A stretch of 9,979 bases of DNA from contig DEKZ01000332.1 in the NCBI GenBank assembly GCA_002354135.1, positions 1-9,979 of the forward strand. The letters run 5' to 3'. A program made the translations under genes and the position numbers. Source of the stretch: Massilia sp. UBA2709 (GTDB lineage: Bacteria; Pseudomonadota; Gammaproteobacteria; Burkholderiales; Burkholderiaceae_D). Positions 1 to 5,503 of this stretch are shown in pieces. The stretch's first letter is position 1; each line of letters begins with the position of its first letter. Under the pieces are notes generated by a model. That model saw only the letters and a list, made by a program, of their open reading frames with translations. It had not been told where the DNA came from and made no database searches.

Positions 1-160
1 CGCGCGCGGGGCGGAATTGCCGGCACTGCGCGGCCAGTTCGGCCACGCGGCTGTGCGCGCTCAGCGCGTACACCTGGTATTTGTCGGGATGACGCGCGAG
101 CACGTCGAGGGTCGAGACGCCGATGGAGCCGGTGGCGCCCAGGATGGTGATGCGTTGCAT
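1..160 (-). CDS. dxr: 1-deoxy-D-xylulose 5-phosphate reductoisomerase, N-terminal part (cut by window edge)
   Basis: Dxr (IspC) converts 1-deoxy-D-xylulose 5-phosphate to 2-C-methyl-D-erythritol 4-phosphate with NADPH, the committed step of the MEP isoprenoid pathway, in the cytosol. Only the first 53 codons are present; the frame is still open at base 1. The N-terminus reads MQRITILGATGSIGVSTLDV, and GATGSIG (residues 8-14) is the dinucleotide-binding glycine motif typical of Dxr. The region after it (LARHPDKYQVYALSAHS) also fits the family. The ATG at 158-160 is preceded by GGAG six nucleotides upstream, and the family motif sits at the expected distance from it. It follows cdsA by 27 nt on the same strand, the usual order in proteobacteria (uppS-cdsA-dxr). 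Nothing can be said about the catalytic domain because it lies outside the window. Confidence 0.95.
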   Translation of the reverse strand, partial: MQRITILGATGSIGVSTLDVLARHPDKYQVYALSAHSRVAELAAQCRQFRPAR

Positions 161-166
161 GTGAAA

Positions 167-184
167 CTCCGTTTGCTCCGTTTG
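167..184 (-). promoter_or_regulatory. Tandemly duplicated Shine-Dalgarno segment before dxr
   Basis: On the minus strand the nine bases CAAACGGAG occur twice, back to back, directly upstream of the dxr ATG. The proximal GGAG (167-170) is 6 nt from the start codon and is the likely ribosome binding site. The distal GGAG (176-179) is 15 nt away, too far for normal initiation from the same ATG. The copies look like a small tandem duplication in the cdsA-dxr spacer. A functional role for the second copy is conjecture. Confidence 0.6.
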
Positions 185-187
185 AAC

Positions 188-1018
188 CTACAGCCAGGCG
201 CCGATCAGCGCTGCCAGCGGCAGCACCGGCACCAGGGCGTCGATCCGGTCGAGCACCCCGCCGTGGCCGGGCAGCAGGTTGCTGCTGTCCTTCATGCCGG
301 CACGGCGCTTGAGCTGGGATTCGAAGAGGTCGCCGACGATGCTGGCGGCGACGATCAGGATCAGGATGGCGAACGTGGCGGCCCAGCCGAGGCTGGCCTG
401 CACGCGGACCGGGAAGGTATTGGCCAGCGCGTCGCGGCCGAACACGATCACCAGGGTGGCGATGACCAGCACGGCGATGCCGCCACCGATCGCGCCTTCC
501 CAGGACTTGCCCGGCGAAATCGACGGCGCGAGCTTACGCTTGCCGAAGGCCTTGCCCGAGAAGTAGGCGAAGATGTCGGCGGCCCAGACGATGGCCATCA
601 CCGACAGCAGGTAGAGCGGGGAATACGAGAACAGCGAGACAATAGCGGCGAAGCAGCCGACCAGGGACACCGCATAGACCACGCTGAGCAGGGTGTTTGC
701 GGTGGAGTCCAGCGGCGGCAGGCCCACCTTCAGCGACGGCGCGAAGCGCAGCGCCCACAGCAGCAGCGAGATGGCGAACCAGAACACCGGACTGCTGTTG
801 TTCGGGCCGAAGAAAGCCCAGGCGAAGGCGGCAGTCCAGAATGCGGCCACCACCAGCGCCTTGCCGGACTTCGGGTTGAAGAGGCGGAAGCATTCCCAGA
901 TCGCGGCGCCGAAGAAGACGGTCGCCACCACCGCGAAGGCTGTGAAATTGTTGGAATACAGGACCGGCAGCAGGACTGCCAGCAGCACGAGCGCGGTAAT
1001 GATCCGGGTTTTCAGCAT
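188..1018 (-). CDS. cdsA: Phosphatidate cytidylyltransferase (CDP-diacylglycerol synthase)
   Basis: CdsA makes CDP-diacylglycerol from phosphatidic acid and CTP in the inner membrane, the branch-point precursor of all major phospholipids. The 276-residue product is very hydrophobic, with about eight or nine potential membrane segments spread over residues 6-228 and near the C-terminus. It carries SPGKSWEG (168-175) and the complete CDS-family signature at 234-260: SQLKRRAGMKD, then PGHGG, then LDRID, holding the conserved lysine and aspartates. The start MLKTRIITALVLL is chosen because its ATG (1016-1018) overlaps the uppS stop codon by one base (TGATG on the minus strand) and the hydrophobic N-terminus matches the family. 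The open frame continues upstream into uppS, but that part is a shadow. There is no clear Shine-Dalgarno, so translation probably depends on coupling to uppS. The length is normal for betaproteobacterial CdsA. Confidence 0.96.
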   Translation of the reverse strand: MLKTRIITALVLLAVLLPVLYSNNFTAFAVVATVFFGAAIWECFRLFNPKSGKALVVAAFWTAAFAWAFFGPNNSSPVFWFAISLLLWALRFAPSLKVGLPPLDSTANTLLSVVYAVSLVGCFAAIVSLFSYSPLYLLSVMAIVWAADIFAYFSGKAFGKRKLAPSISPGKSWEGAIGGGIAVLVIATLVIVFGRDALANTFPVRVQASLGWAATFAILILIVAASIVGDLFESQLKRRAGMKDSSNLLPGHGGVLDRIDALVPVLPLAALIGAWL

Positions 1019-1767
1019 CAGGTATTGTTCGCCACTTGTTCGCCGGTGCGGCCGAAGCGCCGCTCGCGGCTCTGGTAAGACGCGATCGCCGCGTCCAGGG
1101 ATTCGGCCGAGAAGTCCGGCCAGTAGGTATCGGTGAAGTAGAGCTCGGAATATGCGAGCTGCCACAGCAGGAAGTTGGAGATGCGCTCTTCGCCGCCGGT
1201 GCGGATGAACAGGTCCGGTTCCGGCGCATAGGCCATGGCCAGGTGCGGCGCCAGCATCTCTTCGGTGTAGTCGGTGACGCCGGGATTGGCGGCGACCATC
1301 TTGCTGGTGGCCTGCATGATGTCCCAGCGGCCGCCGTAGTTGGCGCAGACCGAGACCGTGAGGCGCTTGTTGCCGGCGGTCTTGCGCTCGGCGTTGGCGA
1401 TCATGTCCTGCAGCTTCGGGTCGAAGCGGGAGAGGTCGCCCACCACTTTCAGGCGGATGTCGTTGGCGTGCATCTTCGCCACTTCGCGCTCGAGCGCGGT
1501 GACGAACAGGCGCATCAGCAGCGAGACTTCCTCGGCCGGGCGGCGCCAGTTTTCCGACGAAAACGCGAACAGCGTCAGGTACTCGACACCGCGCAGCACG
1601 CAGGCTTCGACCACGCCGCGCACCGCTTCCACGCCCTTCACATGCCCTGCCACGCGGGGCAGCAGGCGCTTGGTCGCCCAGCGGCCATTGCCATCCATGA
1701 TGATCGCGATATGGCGCGGGACGGCCGCCACATCGGGAACTGCAGTCGTCGAACTCTTGAAGATCAT
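1018..1767 (-). CDS. uppS: Di-trans,poly-cis-undecaprenyl diphosphate synthase (UPP synthase)
   Basis: UppS (IspU) is a cytosolic cis-prenyltransferase that adds eight isopentenyl units to farnesyl diphosphate. The C55 product is the lipid carrier for peptidoglycan and other envelope polymers. The product has 249 residues. Seen motifs: HIAIIMDGNGRWA (19-31) with catalytic Asp25 in the DGNGRWA core; FAFSSENWRRP (67-77) with the Ser-Glu-Asn-Trp substrate loop; CANYGGRWD (141-149); and the C-terminal signature DLFIRTGGEERISNFLLWQ (185-203) with its arginines and Glu208 just after. The start MIFKSSTTAVPD fits the short leader of betaproteobacterial homologues. It lacks a convincing Shine-Dalgarno, and two out-of-frame ATGs lie 8 and 14 nt upstream. 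It overlaps cdsA by one base and follows frr after 113 nt that contain a terminator-like hairpin, so it may head its own transcription unit or depend on read-through. Confidence 0.97.
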   Translation of the reverse strand: MIFKSSTTAVPDVAAVPRHIAIIMDGNGRWATKRLLPRVAGHVKGVEAVRGVVEACVLRGVEYLTLFAFSSENWRRPAEEVSLLMRLFVTALEREVAKMHANDIRLKVVGDLSRFDPKLQDMIANAERKTAGNKRLTVSVCANYGGRWDIMQATSKMVAANPGVTDYTEEMLAPHLAMAYAPEPDLFIRTGGEERISNFLLWQLAYSELYFTDTYWPDFSAESLDAAIASYQSRERRFGRTGEQVANNT

Positions 1768-1790
1768 AAATCCATTGCCATGACGGTGAT

Positions 1791-1836
1791 ACGGAGAAAA
1801 AGAAAGAAGGGCCTGGCCCGGCGTCGCGGCCAGGCC
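1791..1836 (-). terminator. Intrinsic terminator-like hairpin after frr
   Basis: On the minus strand GGCCTGGCC (1828-1836) pairs perfectly with GGCCAGGCC (1810-1818) across a 9-nt loop. A pyrimidine tract follows (CTTCTTTCTTTTTCTCC, about 1793-1809). This is a 9-bp GC-rich stem followed by a T-rich run, as expected for a Rho-independent terminator for transcripts leaving frr. The T tract is interrupted by C, so termination may be partial. The element ends only about 24 nt before the uppS ATG, so it could act as an attenuator for uppS-cdsA-dxr. Confidence 0.7.
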
Positions 1837-1880
1837 AGACCTTTCGAGAACCGCACCGGAGCACGGCCTCCCTCTTCTGC

Positions 1881-2441
1881 TTAGACGGTCAGGATTTCCT
1901 TTTCCTTCTCGACGACCAGCTTGTCGATGTCGGCGACGAACTTGTCGGTCAGCTTCTGGATCTCGTCGGAAGCACGGCGCTCCTCGTCTTCCGACGCGGT
2001 CTTGTCCTTCACCATTTTCTTGAGCTGCTCGTTGGCATCGCGGCGGATGTTACGCACGGCGATCTTCGCGTCTTCGGCTTCCGACTTGACCAGCTTGACC
2101 ATTTCCTTGCGGCGCTCTTCGGTCAGCGGCGGGGTCGGCACGCGGACCATGTCGCCCATCGTCGACGGGTTCAGGCCGAGGTCGGCATCGCGGATCGCCT
2201 TTTCGATCGTGCTCAGCATCTTCTTTTCGTAGGGCGTCACGCCGATCGTGCGCGCGTCGACCAGGTTCAGGTTGGCGACGCCGCTCAGCGGGGTCGGCGA
2301 ACCGTAGTAGTCGACCATCACGTGGTCGAGGATGCCGGTGTGGGCGCGGCCGGTGCGCACCTTGGCCAGGTCGGCCTTCAGCGTCTCGATCGACTTGGTC
2401 ATGCGCTCCTGCGCGTTCTTCTTCACGTCAGCTAAGGACAT
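1881..2441 (-). CDS. frr: Ribosome recycling factor
   Basis: RRF acts with EF-G to split the post-termination ribosome from mRNA in the cytosol. The 186-residue product matches the usual length (185 in E. coli). Seen family features: an N-terminal helix leading into KVRTGRAHTGILD (27-39); the domain II segment with YYGSPTPL (45-52) and RTIGVTPYEK (64-73); then PPLTEERRKEMVK (104-116) and VRNIRRDAN (129-137). The last holds the conserved arginine that contacts 23S rRNA, about Arg133. The C-terminal half is a charged helix as in the three-helix bundle. The ATG at 2439-2441 is supported by AGGAG (2448-2452) six nucleotides upstream. It lies 35 nt after pyrH on the same strand with no terminator between them, so the two are very probably co-transcribed. 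A terminator-like hairpin follows it. Confidence 0.98.
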   Translation of the reverse strand: MSLADVKKNAQERMTKSIETLKADLAKVRTGRAHTGILDHVMVDYYGSPTPLSGVANLNLVDARTIGVTPYEKKMLSTIEKAIRDADLGLNPSTMGDMVRVPTPPLTEERRKEMVKLVKSEAEDAKIAVRNIRRDANEQLKKMVKDKTASEDEERRASDEIQKLTDKFVADIDKLVVEKEKEILTV

Positions 2442-2476
2442 GCTGCTCTCCTGTTCTTGGGTAATTCAGAGTTAAA

Positions 2477-3193
2477 TCAAACGTGTACCAGTGTACCTTC
2501 GTCTTCGCCCATGATCACGCGCTTGAGCGCGCCCGGCTTGACGATGGAAAACACCTTGATCGGCAGCTTCTGGTCGCGGCACAGGGCGAACGCGGTCGCG
2601 TCCATCACCTGCAGGTGCTTGGCGATGGCTTCGTCGAACGAGATCGACTCGTAGCGCGTCGCATGCGGATCTTTCTTCGGATCGGCAGTATATACGCCAT
2701 CGACCTTGGTTGCCTTCAAAACAATCTCGGCCGAGATTTCCGAACCGCGCAGCGCGGCGGCGGTGTCGGTGGTGAAGAAGGGGTTGCCGGTGCCGGCGGC
2801 GAACACGACGACCTTGCCCTCTTCCAGGTACTGCAGCGCCTTCGGGCGCACGTAGGGCTCGACCACCTGCTCGATGCCGATGGCCGACATCACGCGCGCG
2901 GTGATGCCGACGTGGCGCATGGCGTCGGCCAGCGCCAGGGCGTTCATGACGGTCGCCAGCATGCCCATGTAGTCGGCGGTGGCGCGGTCCATGCCCTGGG
3001 CGCCCGGGGCGACCCCGCGGAAGATGTTGCCGCCGCCGATCACGACTGCCAGCTCGACACCCAGCTTCGCCACTTCCGCCACGTCGGCCACCATGCGATC
3101 GATGGTGGCGCGGTTGATGCCGAACGGATCGTCGCCCATCAGCGCTTCGCCAGACAGTTTAAGGAGGACTCGTTGGTAGGCTGGTTTTGTCAT
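2477..3193 (-). CDS. pyrH: UMP kinase (uridylate kinase)
   Basis: PyrH phosphorylates UMP to UDP with ATP in the cytosol, feeding pyrimidine nucleotide and sugar-nucleotide synthesis. Bacterial UMP kinases of this amino-acid-kinase family are typically hexameric, activated by GTP and inhibited by UTP. The 238-residue product has LLKLSGEAL (10-18, phosphate-binding lysine 12), VIGGGNIFRG (51-60), DRATADYMGM (69-78), GTGNPFFTTD (134-143, UMP and phosphate contacts) and KATKVDGVYTADP (160-172, nucleotide site). All expected motifs are intact. The ATG at 3191-3193 is preceded by AGGAG (3205-3209) at a rather long spacing of 11 nt; no alternative in-frame ATG fits better. It is followed by frr after 35 nt. 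Its upstream gap from tsf holds a terminator and several hairpins, so its expression may be partly uncoupled from rpsB-tsf. I could not find a convincing promoter in that gap. Confidence 0.98.
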   Translation of the reverse strand: MTKPAYQRVLLKLSGEALMGDDPFGINRATIDRMVADVAEVAKLGVELAVVIGGGNIFRGVAPGAQGMDRATADYMGMLATVMNALALADAMRHVGITARVMSAIGIEQVVEPYVRPKALQYLEEGKVVVFAAGTGNPFFTTDTAAALRGSEISAEIVLKATKVDGVYTADPKKDPHATRYESISFDEAIAKHLQVMDATAFALCRDQKLPIKVFSIVKPGALKRVIMGEDEGTLVHV

Positions 3194-3260
3194 GATGAAG
3201 CGGGCTCCTGTAGTGTTGATTCGAATTCGGTTCCGGCCGCCCGCTCGTGGCTGACGGCCT

Positions 3261-3310
3261 CATCTGCAATGTACAGATGGCGGCGAAACAAGCGCGCACG
3301 GGCTGCGCGC
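3261..3310 (-). other. Two small hairpins in the pyrH leader
   Basis: Two inverted repeats lie between tsf and pyrH, closer to pyrH. CATCTG (3261-3266) pairs with CAGATG (3274-3279) across 7 nt. GCGCGCA (3292-3298) pairs with TGCGCGC (3304-3310) across 5 nt. Neither is followed by a T tract on the minus strand, so they are not terminators. They may structure the pyrH 5' untranslated region; no ligand or regulator can be named from the sequence. Confidence 0.45.
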
Positions 3311-3311
3311 C

Positions 3312-3345
3312 TTTGCAGGGTGGACACAGGTGTCCACCCTGCAAA
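3312..3345. repeat. 16-bp perfect inverted repeat between tsf and pyrH
   Basis: TTTGCAGGGTGGACAC (3312-3327) and GTGTCCACCCTGCAAA (3330-3345) are exact reverse complements separated by only 2 nt. This is the most perfect palindrome I found in the window. It is followed by AAAGG on the minus strand and AAAACCG on the plus strand, so it lacks the T tract of an intrinsic terminator in either direction. It could be a very stable RNA hairpin protecting or separating the tsf and pyrH messages, a DNA operator, or one copy of a dispersed intergenic palindrome. The sequence alone does not decide. Confidence 0.75.
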
Positions 3346-3370
3346 ACCGCCTGCAATAAAACAGACGGTT
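3345..3370 (-). other. 9-bp hairpin with G-U pair, downstream of the tsf terminator
   Basis: On the minus strand AACCGTCTG (3362-3370) pairs with CAGGCGGTT (3345-3353) around an 8-nt loop, with one U-G wobble. On the plus strand the same position would be a C-A mismatch, so the structure favours RNA made from the minus strand. It is followed by a short TTTT run shared with the next palindrome, so the two folds compete for bases 3343-3346. It may be a backup terminator or part of a larger structured spacer. Confidence 0.5.
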
Positions 3371-3393
3371 AAAAAAACGGGCCTTGCGGCCCG
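3371..3393 (-). terminator. Rho-independent terminator after tsf
   Basis: Eight nucleotides after the tsf stop codon the minus strand reads CGGGCC, GCAA, GGCCCG, then seven T. That is a 6-bp all-GC stem closed by a GNRA tetraloop (3378-3393), with the T tract at 3371-3377. This is a textbook intrinsic terminator. It would end much of the rpsB-tsf transcript before pyrH. Confidence 0.88.
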
Positions 3394-3401
3394 CTTTCGT
3401 A

Positions 3402-4313
3402 TTACTGCTTGTTGGCAGCCATTTGCGCTGCCACTTCTGCTGCGAAGTCGTCGACCTTCTTCTCGATGCCCTCGCCCACGACGTACATCGTGAATGCCTT
3501 CACCGTGGTGTTGGCGGCCTTCAGCATCTGCTCGACCGACTGCTTGTCGTTCTTCACGAACGCCTGGTTCAGCAGCGACACTTCCTTCAGGTACTTCTGA
3601 ACCGAGCCTTCCAGGCGCTTGGCCAGGATTTCCGGCGACTGGGCCGGCTTGCCTTCGGCGGCGGCCTTTTCGGCGTCTTCCTTGGCCTTCAGCTCGGCGA
3701 CCGAACGCTCTTTCTCGATCAGTTCTGCAGGAACCGCCTCAGCCGACAGGGCGACCGGCTTCATCGCGGCGATGTGCATCGCCACGTCCTTGCCGACCTG
3801 CTCGTCCGCGCCTTCGTACTCGACCATCACGCCGATACGGGTGCCGTGCAGGTAGGAAGCCAGCTTGCCGGTGGTTTCGAAACGCTGGAAGCGGCGCACG
3901 GTCATATTTTCACCGATTTTGCCGATCAGTGCCGTACGCACTTCGTCGAAGGTCTTGCCTTCGCCAGCCGACAGGGCTGCCAGGGCGGCGACGTCCGCCG
4001 GGTTCTGCTCGGCGACCAGCTTGGCTGCCAGGTTGGCCATGGCCAGGAATTCTTCGTTCTTGGCGACGAAGTCGGTTTCGCTGTTGATTTCGACCAGCGC
4101 GCCGACGTTGCCGGCGATGTAGGTTGCCACCACGCCTTCGGCGGTGATGCGCGACGATGCCTTCGATGCCTTGCCGCCCAGCTTGACGCGCAGGATCTCT
4201 TCGGCACGTGCCATGTCGCCTTCGGCTTCGGTCAGTGCCTTCTTGCATTCCATCATCGGTGCGTCGGTTTTCGCGCGCAGTTCGCCGACCATCGCTGCAG
4301 TAATCGCTGCCAT
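3402..4313 (-). CDS. tsf: Translation elongation factor Ts
   Basis: EF-Ts is the cytosolic guanine-nucleotide exchange factor that regenerates EF-Tu-GTP during elongation. The product is 303 residues, somewhat longer than the 283 of E. coli. The N-terminal UBA-like domain contains LRAKTDAPMMECKKAL (12-27). The second family signature EINSETDFVAK (75-85) carries the Asp81-Phe82 pair that intrudes into the EF-Tu nucleotide site. The C-terminal region includes a charged, alanine-rich stretch (roughly 200-225) consistent with the coiled-coil part. The frame is open for 15 codons further upstream. The start at 4311-4313 (MAAITAAMVGELR) is chosen because it matches the family N-terminus and has TAGGAG seven nucleotides upstream. 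It follows rpsB after 155 nt containing a terminator-like hairpin and is followed by a strong terminator. Confidence 0.98.
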   Translation of the reverse strand: MAAITAAMVGELRAKTDAPMMECKKALTEAEGDMARAEEILRVKLGGKASKASSRITAEGVVATYIAGNVGALVEINSETDFVAKNEEFLAMANLAAKLVAEQNPADVAALAALSAGEGKTFDEVRTALIGKIGENMTVRRFQRFETTGKLASYLHGTRIGVMVEYEGADEQVGKDVAMHIAAMKPVALSAEAVPAELIEKERSVAELKAKEDAEKAAAEGKPAQSPEILAKRLEGSVQKYLKEVSLLNQAFVKNDKQSVEQMLKAANTTVKAFTMYVVGEGIEKKVDDFAAEVAAQMAANKQ

Positions 4314-4320
4314 GTGTATT

Positions 4321-4325
4321 CTCCT
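4321..4325 (-). promoter_or_regulatory. Ribosome binding site deciding the tsf start
   Basis: AGGAG on the minus strand (inside TTTAGGAGAAT) stands seven nucleotides before the ATG at 4311-4313. It fixes that codon as the tsf start over the in-frame upstream ATG at 4356-4358. Confidence 0.85.
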
Positions 4326-4391
4326 AAATGTGATTCCTAAGATGCGGCCGCCAGTCAAAGCGGCGTCCGCCCGGGGGTATTCTTTTGCTTG

Positions 4392-4424
4392 AAAAAAGGG
4401 GTGCTCAGATTACCGGCACCCCTT
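4392..4424 (-). terminator. Intrinsic terminator/attenuator between rpsB and tsf
   Basis: On the minus strand AAGGGGTGC (4416-4424) pairs perfectly with GCACCCCTT (4396-4404) across an 11-nt loop. The descending arm runs into TTTTTT (4392-4397), two of whose bases can join the stem. This is a good Rho-independent terminator shape. Because tsf lacks an obvious promoter of its own in the remaining 80 nt, the element probably acts as a partial terminator setting the rpsB:tsf ratio. A hairpin at the same position in the operon is known in E. coli. Confidence 0.8.
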
Positions 4425-4442
4425 GGAGAGTGTGTAAGCCAG

Positions 4443-4463
4443 AGGCAGGCGCGGGGCCTGCCT
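4443..4463 (-). other. Hairpin just after the rpsB stop codon
   Basis: AGGCAGGC (4456-4463 on the minus strand) pairs with GCCTGCCT (4443-4450) across a 5-nt loop, starting 5 nt after the rpsB stop codon. There is no T tract, so it is not a terminator by itself. It could slow 3' exonucleases and stabilise the rpsB message. This is an inference from position only. Confidence 0.45.
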
Positions 4464-4468
4464 GGCGC

Positions 4469-5218
4469 TTACGCCTGCTCGGAGACTTCGACGAAGTCGT
4501 CGCCGCCGGCCTTGACCATCTCAACGACTTCGTTGGTGGCGTTGGCGCGGCCTTCCAGGATCGCATCGGCAACGCCGCGTGCGTACAGAGTGATCGCCTT
4601 CGACGAGTCGTCGTTGCCAGGGATCACGTGGGTGACGCCTTCCGGCGAGTGGTTGGTATCGACCACGCCGATGACCGGGATGCCCAGCTTGCCGGCTTCG
4701 GTGATGGCGCCCTTGTGGTAGCCGACGTCGACGACGAAGATCGCGTCAGGGATGCCGCCCAGGTCCTTGATGCCGCCGATCGACTTCTGCAGCTTTTCCA
4801 TTTCGCGCGAGAACATCAGCGCTTCTTTCTTCGACAGCTTCTCGACTTCGCCCGATTCGATCTGCGCTTCCATGTCCTTCAGGCGCTTGATCGAGGTCTT
4901 GATGGTCTTGAAGTTGGTCAGCATGCCGCCCAGCCAACGCTGGTCGACGTAAGGAACGCCTGCGCGCTGTGCTTCAGCGGCGATGATGTCGCGAGCCTGG
5001 CGCTTGGTGCCGACCATCAGGATGGTGCCGCGGTTTGCCGAGATCTGCTTGATGACCTTCATCGCATCCTGGTACATCGCCATGGTCTTTTCCAGGTTGA
5101 TGATGTGGATCTTGTTGCGATGACCGAAGATGAACGGGGCCATTTTCGGGTTCCAGAAACGGGTCTGGTGGCCGAAGTGGATACCGGCTTCCAGCATTTC
5201 GCGCATAGTAACGGACAT
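4469..5218 (-). CDS. rpsB: 30S ribosomal protein S2
   Basis: S2 is a late-assembling protein of the small ribosomal subunit, located near the 30S head-body junction, and is needed with S1 for mRNA binding. The 249-residue product shows the family signatures. The N-terminus is MSVTMREMLEAGIHFGHQTR, with the first S2 motif at 6-18. PYVDQRWLGGMLTNF lies in the middle. A second signature starts at PDAIFVVDVG and runs through KGAITEAGKLGIP. A lysine-rich coiled-coil segment lies between (about 105-145). The frame stays open upstream. The ATG at 5216-5218 is chosen because it gives the family N-terminus and has TGGAG six nucleotides upstream. The gene heads the cluster, followed by tsf. A good promoter and a structured leader of about 128 nt precede it, consistent with ribosomal-protein-type feedback, although this is not shown by the sequence. 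Confidence 0.98.
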   Translation of the reverse strand: MSVTMREMLEAGIHFGHQTRFWNPKMAPFIFGHRNKIHIINLEKTMAMYQDAMKVIKQISANRGTILMVGTKRQARDIIAAEAQRAGVPYVDQRWLGGMLTNFKTIKTSIKRLKDMEAQIESGEVEKLSKKEALMFSREMEKLQKSIGGIKDLGGIPDAIFVVDVGYHKGAITEAGKLGIPVIGVVDTNHSPEGVTHVIPGNDDSSKAITLYARGVADAILEGRANATNEVVEMVKAGGDDFVEVSEQA

Positions 5219-5346
5219 GTAATTCTCCAGGGTTAAATTCTTGAATAACGACCAGTCACCTCGAGGGCACCCTATGGCGGTCGCATTCGCGATTTGAATA
5301 AAAAAATAGACTACTTTGACAACATTGCCGGACCAGAGCCCAAGCA
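5219..5346 (-). promoter_or_regulatory. rpsB 5' leader, possible S2 autoregulatory region
   Basis: The predicted rpsB message starts near 5346 and carries about 128 nt before the ATG. Visible structure: CGACC (5279-5283 on the minus strand) can pair with GGTCG (5249-5253), and GCC with GGT can extend this inward, enclosing a GGGTGCCCTCGA segment. An alternative small stem TCGC-GAAT-GCGA (5281-5292) overlaps the first arm, so the two exclude each other. A run of seven T lies upstream. In enterobacteria the rpsB leader is the target of feedback by S2. I cannot show that this leader has the same motif; that function is inferred from position and length. Confidence 0.4.
5295..5322 (-). promoter_or_regulatory. 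Possible second rpsB promoter
   Basis: The minus strand carries TTGTCA (5317-5322), 16 bp and TATTCA (5295-5300). The -35 box is 5/6 to consensus but the -10 box only 3/6, so this is a weaker candidate than the upstream TTGAAA/TAGAAT pair. If used, it would give a shorter leader of about 70 nt. Confidence 0.3.
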
Positions 5347-5353
5347 ACCCGAG

Positions 5354-5382
5354 ATTCTAGCGGGATTTGGCCTGTATTTCAA
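5354..5382 (-). promoter_or_regulatory. Main rpsB-tsf promoter (sigma70 type)
   Basis: On the minus strand TTGAAA (5377-5382) and TAGAAT (5354-5359) are separated by exactly 17 bp, and each box is 5/6 to consensus. The bases after the -10 box (CTCGGGT) form a GC-rich discriminator. That is typical of stringently controlled ribosomal promoters, though it means less in a high-GC genome. Transcription would start near 5346-5347. Confidence 0.7.
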
Positions 5383-5470
5383 GCTTCTTGCATGCCTGCG
5401 CTTCACCATGCGCTCCGGGCATTTCGCCCTTCCCTCCCGGGCCAGGACCACATCGCCCCGGCACATAATT

Positions 5471-5476
5471 TATAAT
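5471..5476 (+). promoter_or_regulatory. -10 box of the map promoter
   Basis: A perfect TATAAT lies in an AT-rich patch (about 5463-5488) within otherwise GC-rich DNA, divergent from the rpsB promoter. The -35 region is poor: the best I see is ACCACA at 5447-5452 with an 18-bp spacer, 3/6. The start point would be near 5483, giving map a leader of about 75 nt. The promoter may need an activator or rely on the strong -10 box. Confidence 0.55.
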
Positions 5477-5503
5477 GCGAAGAATATTGCAGTGCGCGCA
5501 ATT

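Noticed and set aside
17..1078. Long plus-strand open frame of over 350 codons opposite dxr and cdsA
   Set aside because: Its product is rich in His, Asp, Gln and Arg, typical of the antisense of GC-rich genes, with no recognisable domain. The opposite strand encodes clear dxr and cdsA.
1019..1864. Upstream extension of cdsA as a fusion protein through uppS
   Set aside because: The extension is an off-frame reading of uppS with antisense-like composition. CdsA begins naturally at MLKTRII with the TGATG overlap.
4330..4356. TTGACT on the minus strand as a possible tsf promoter -35 box
   Set aside because: No acceptable -10 box is found 16-18 bp downstream.
4314..4358. 15-residue N-terminal extension of EF-Ts
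   Set aside because: The TAGGAG site lies inside this extension and points to the internal ATG, which also gives the family N-terminus.
5219..5347. 43-residue N-terminal extension of S2
   Set aside because: It covers the leader and the predicted transcription start. The S2 family N-terminus and a good SD mark the ATG at 5216-5218.
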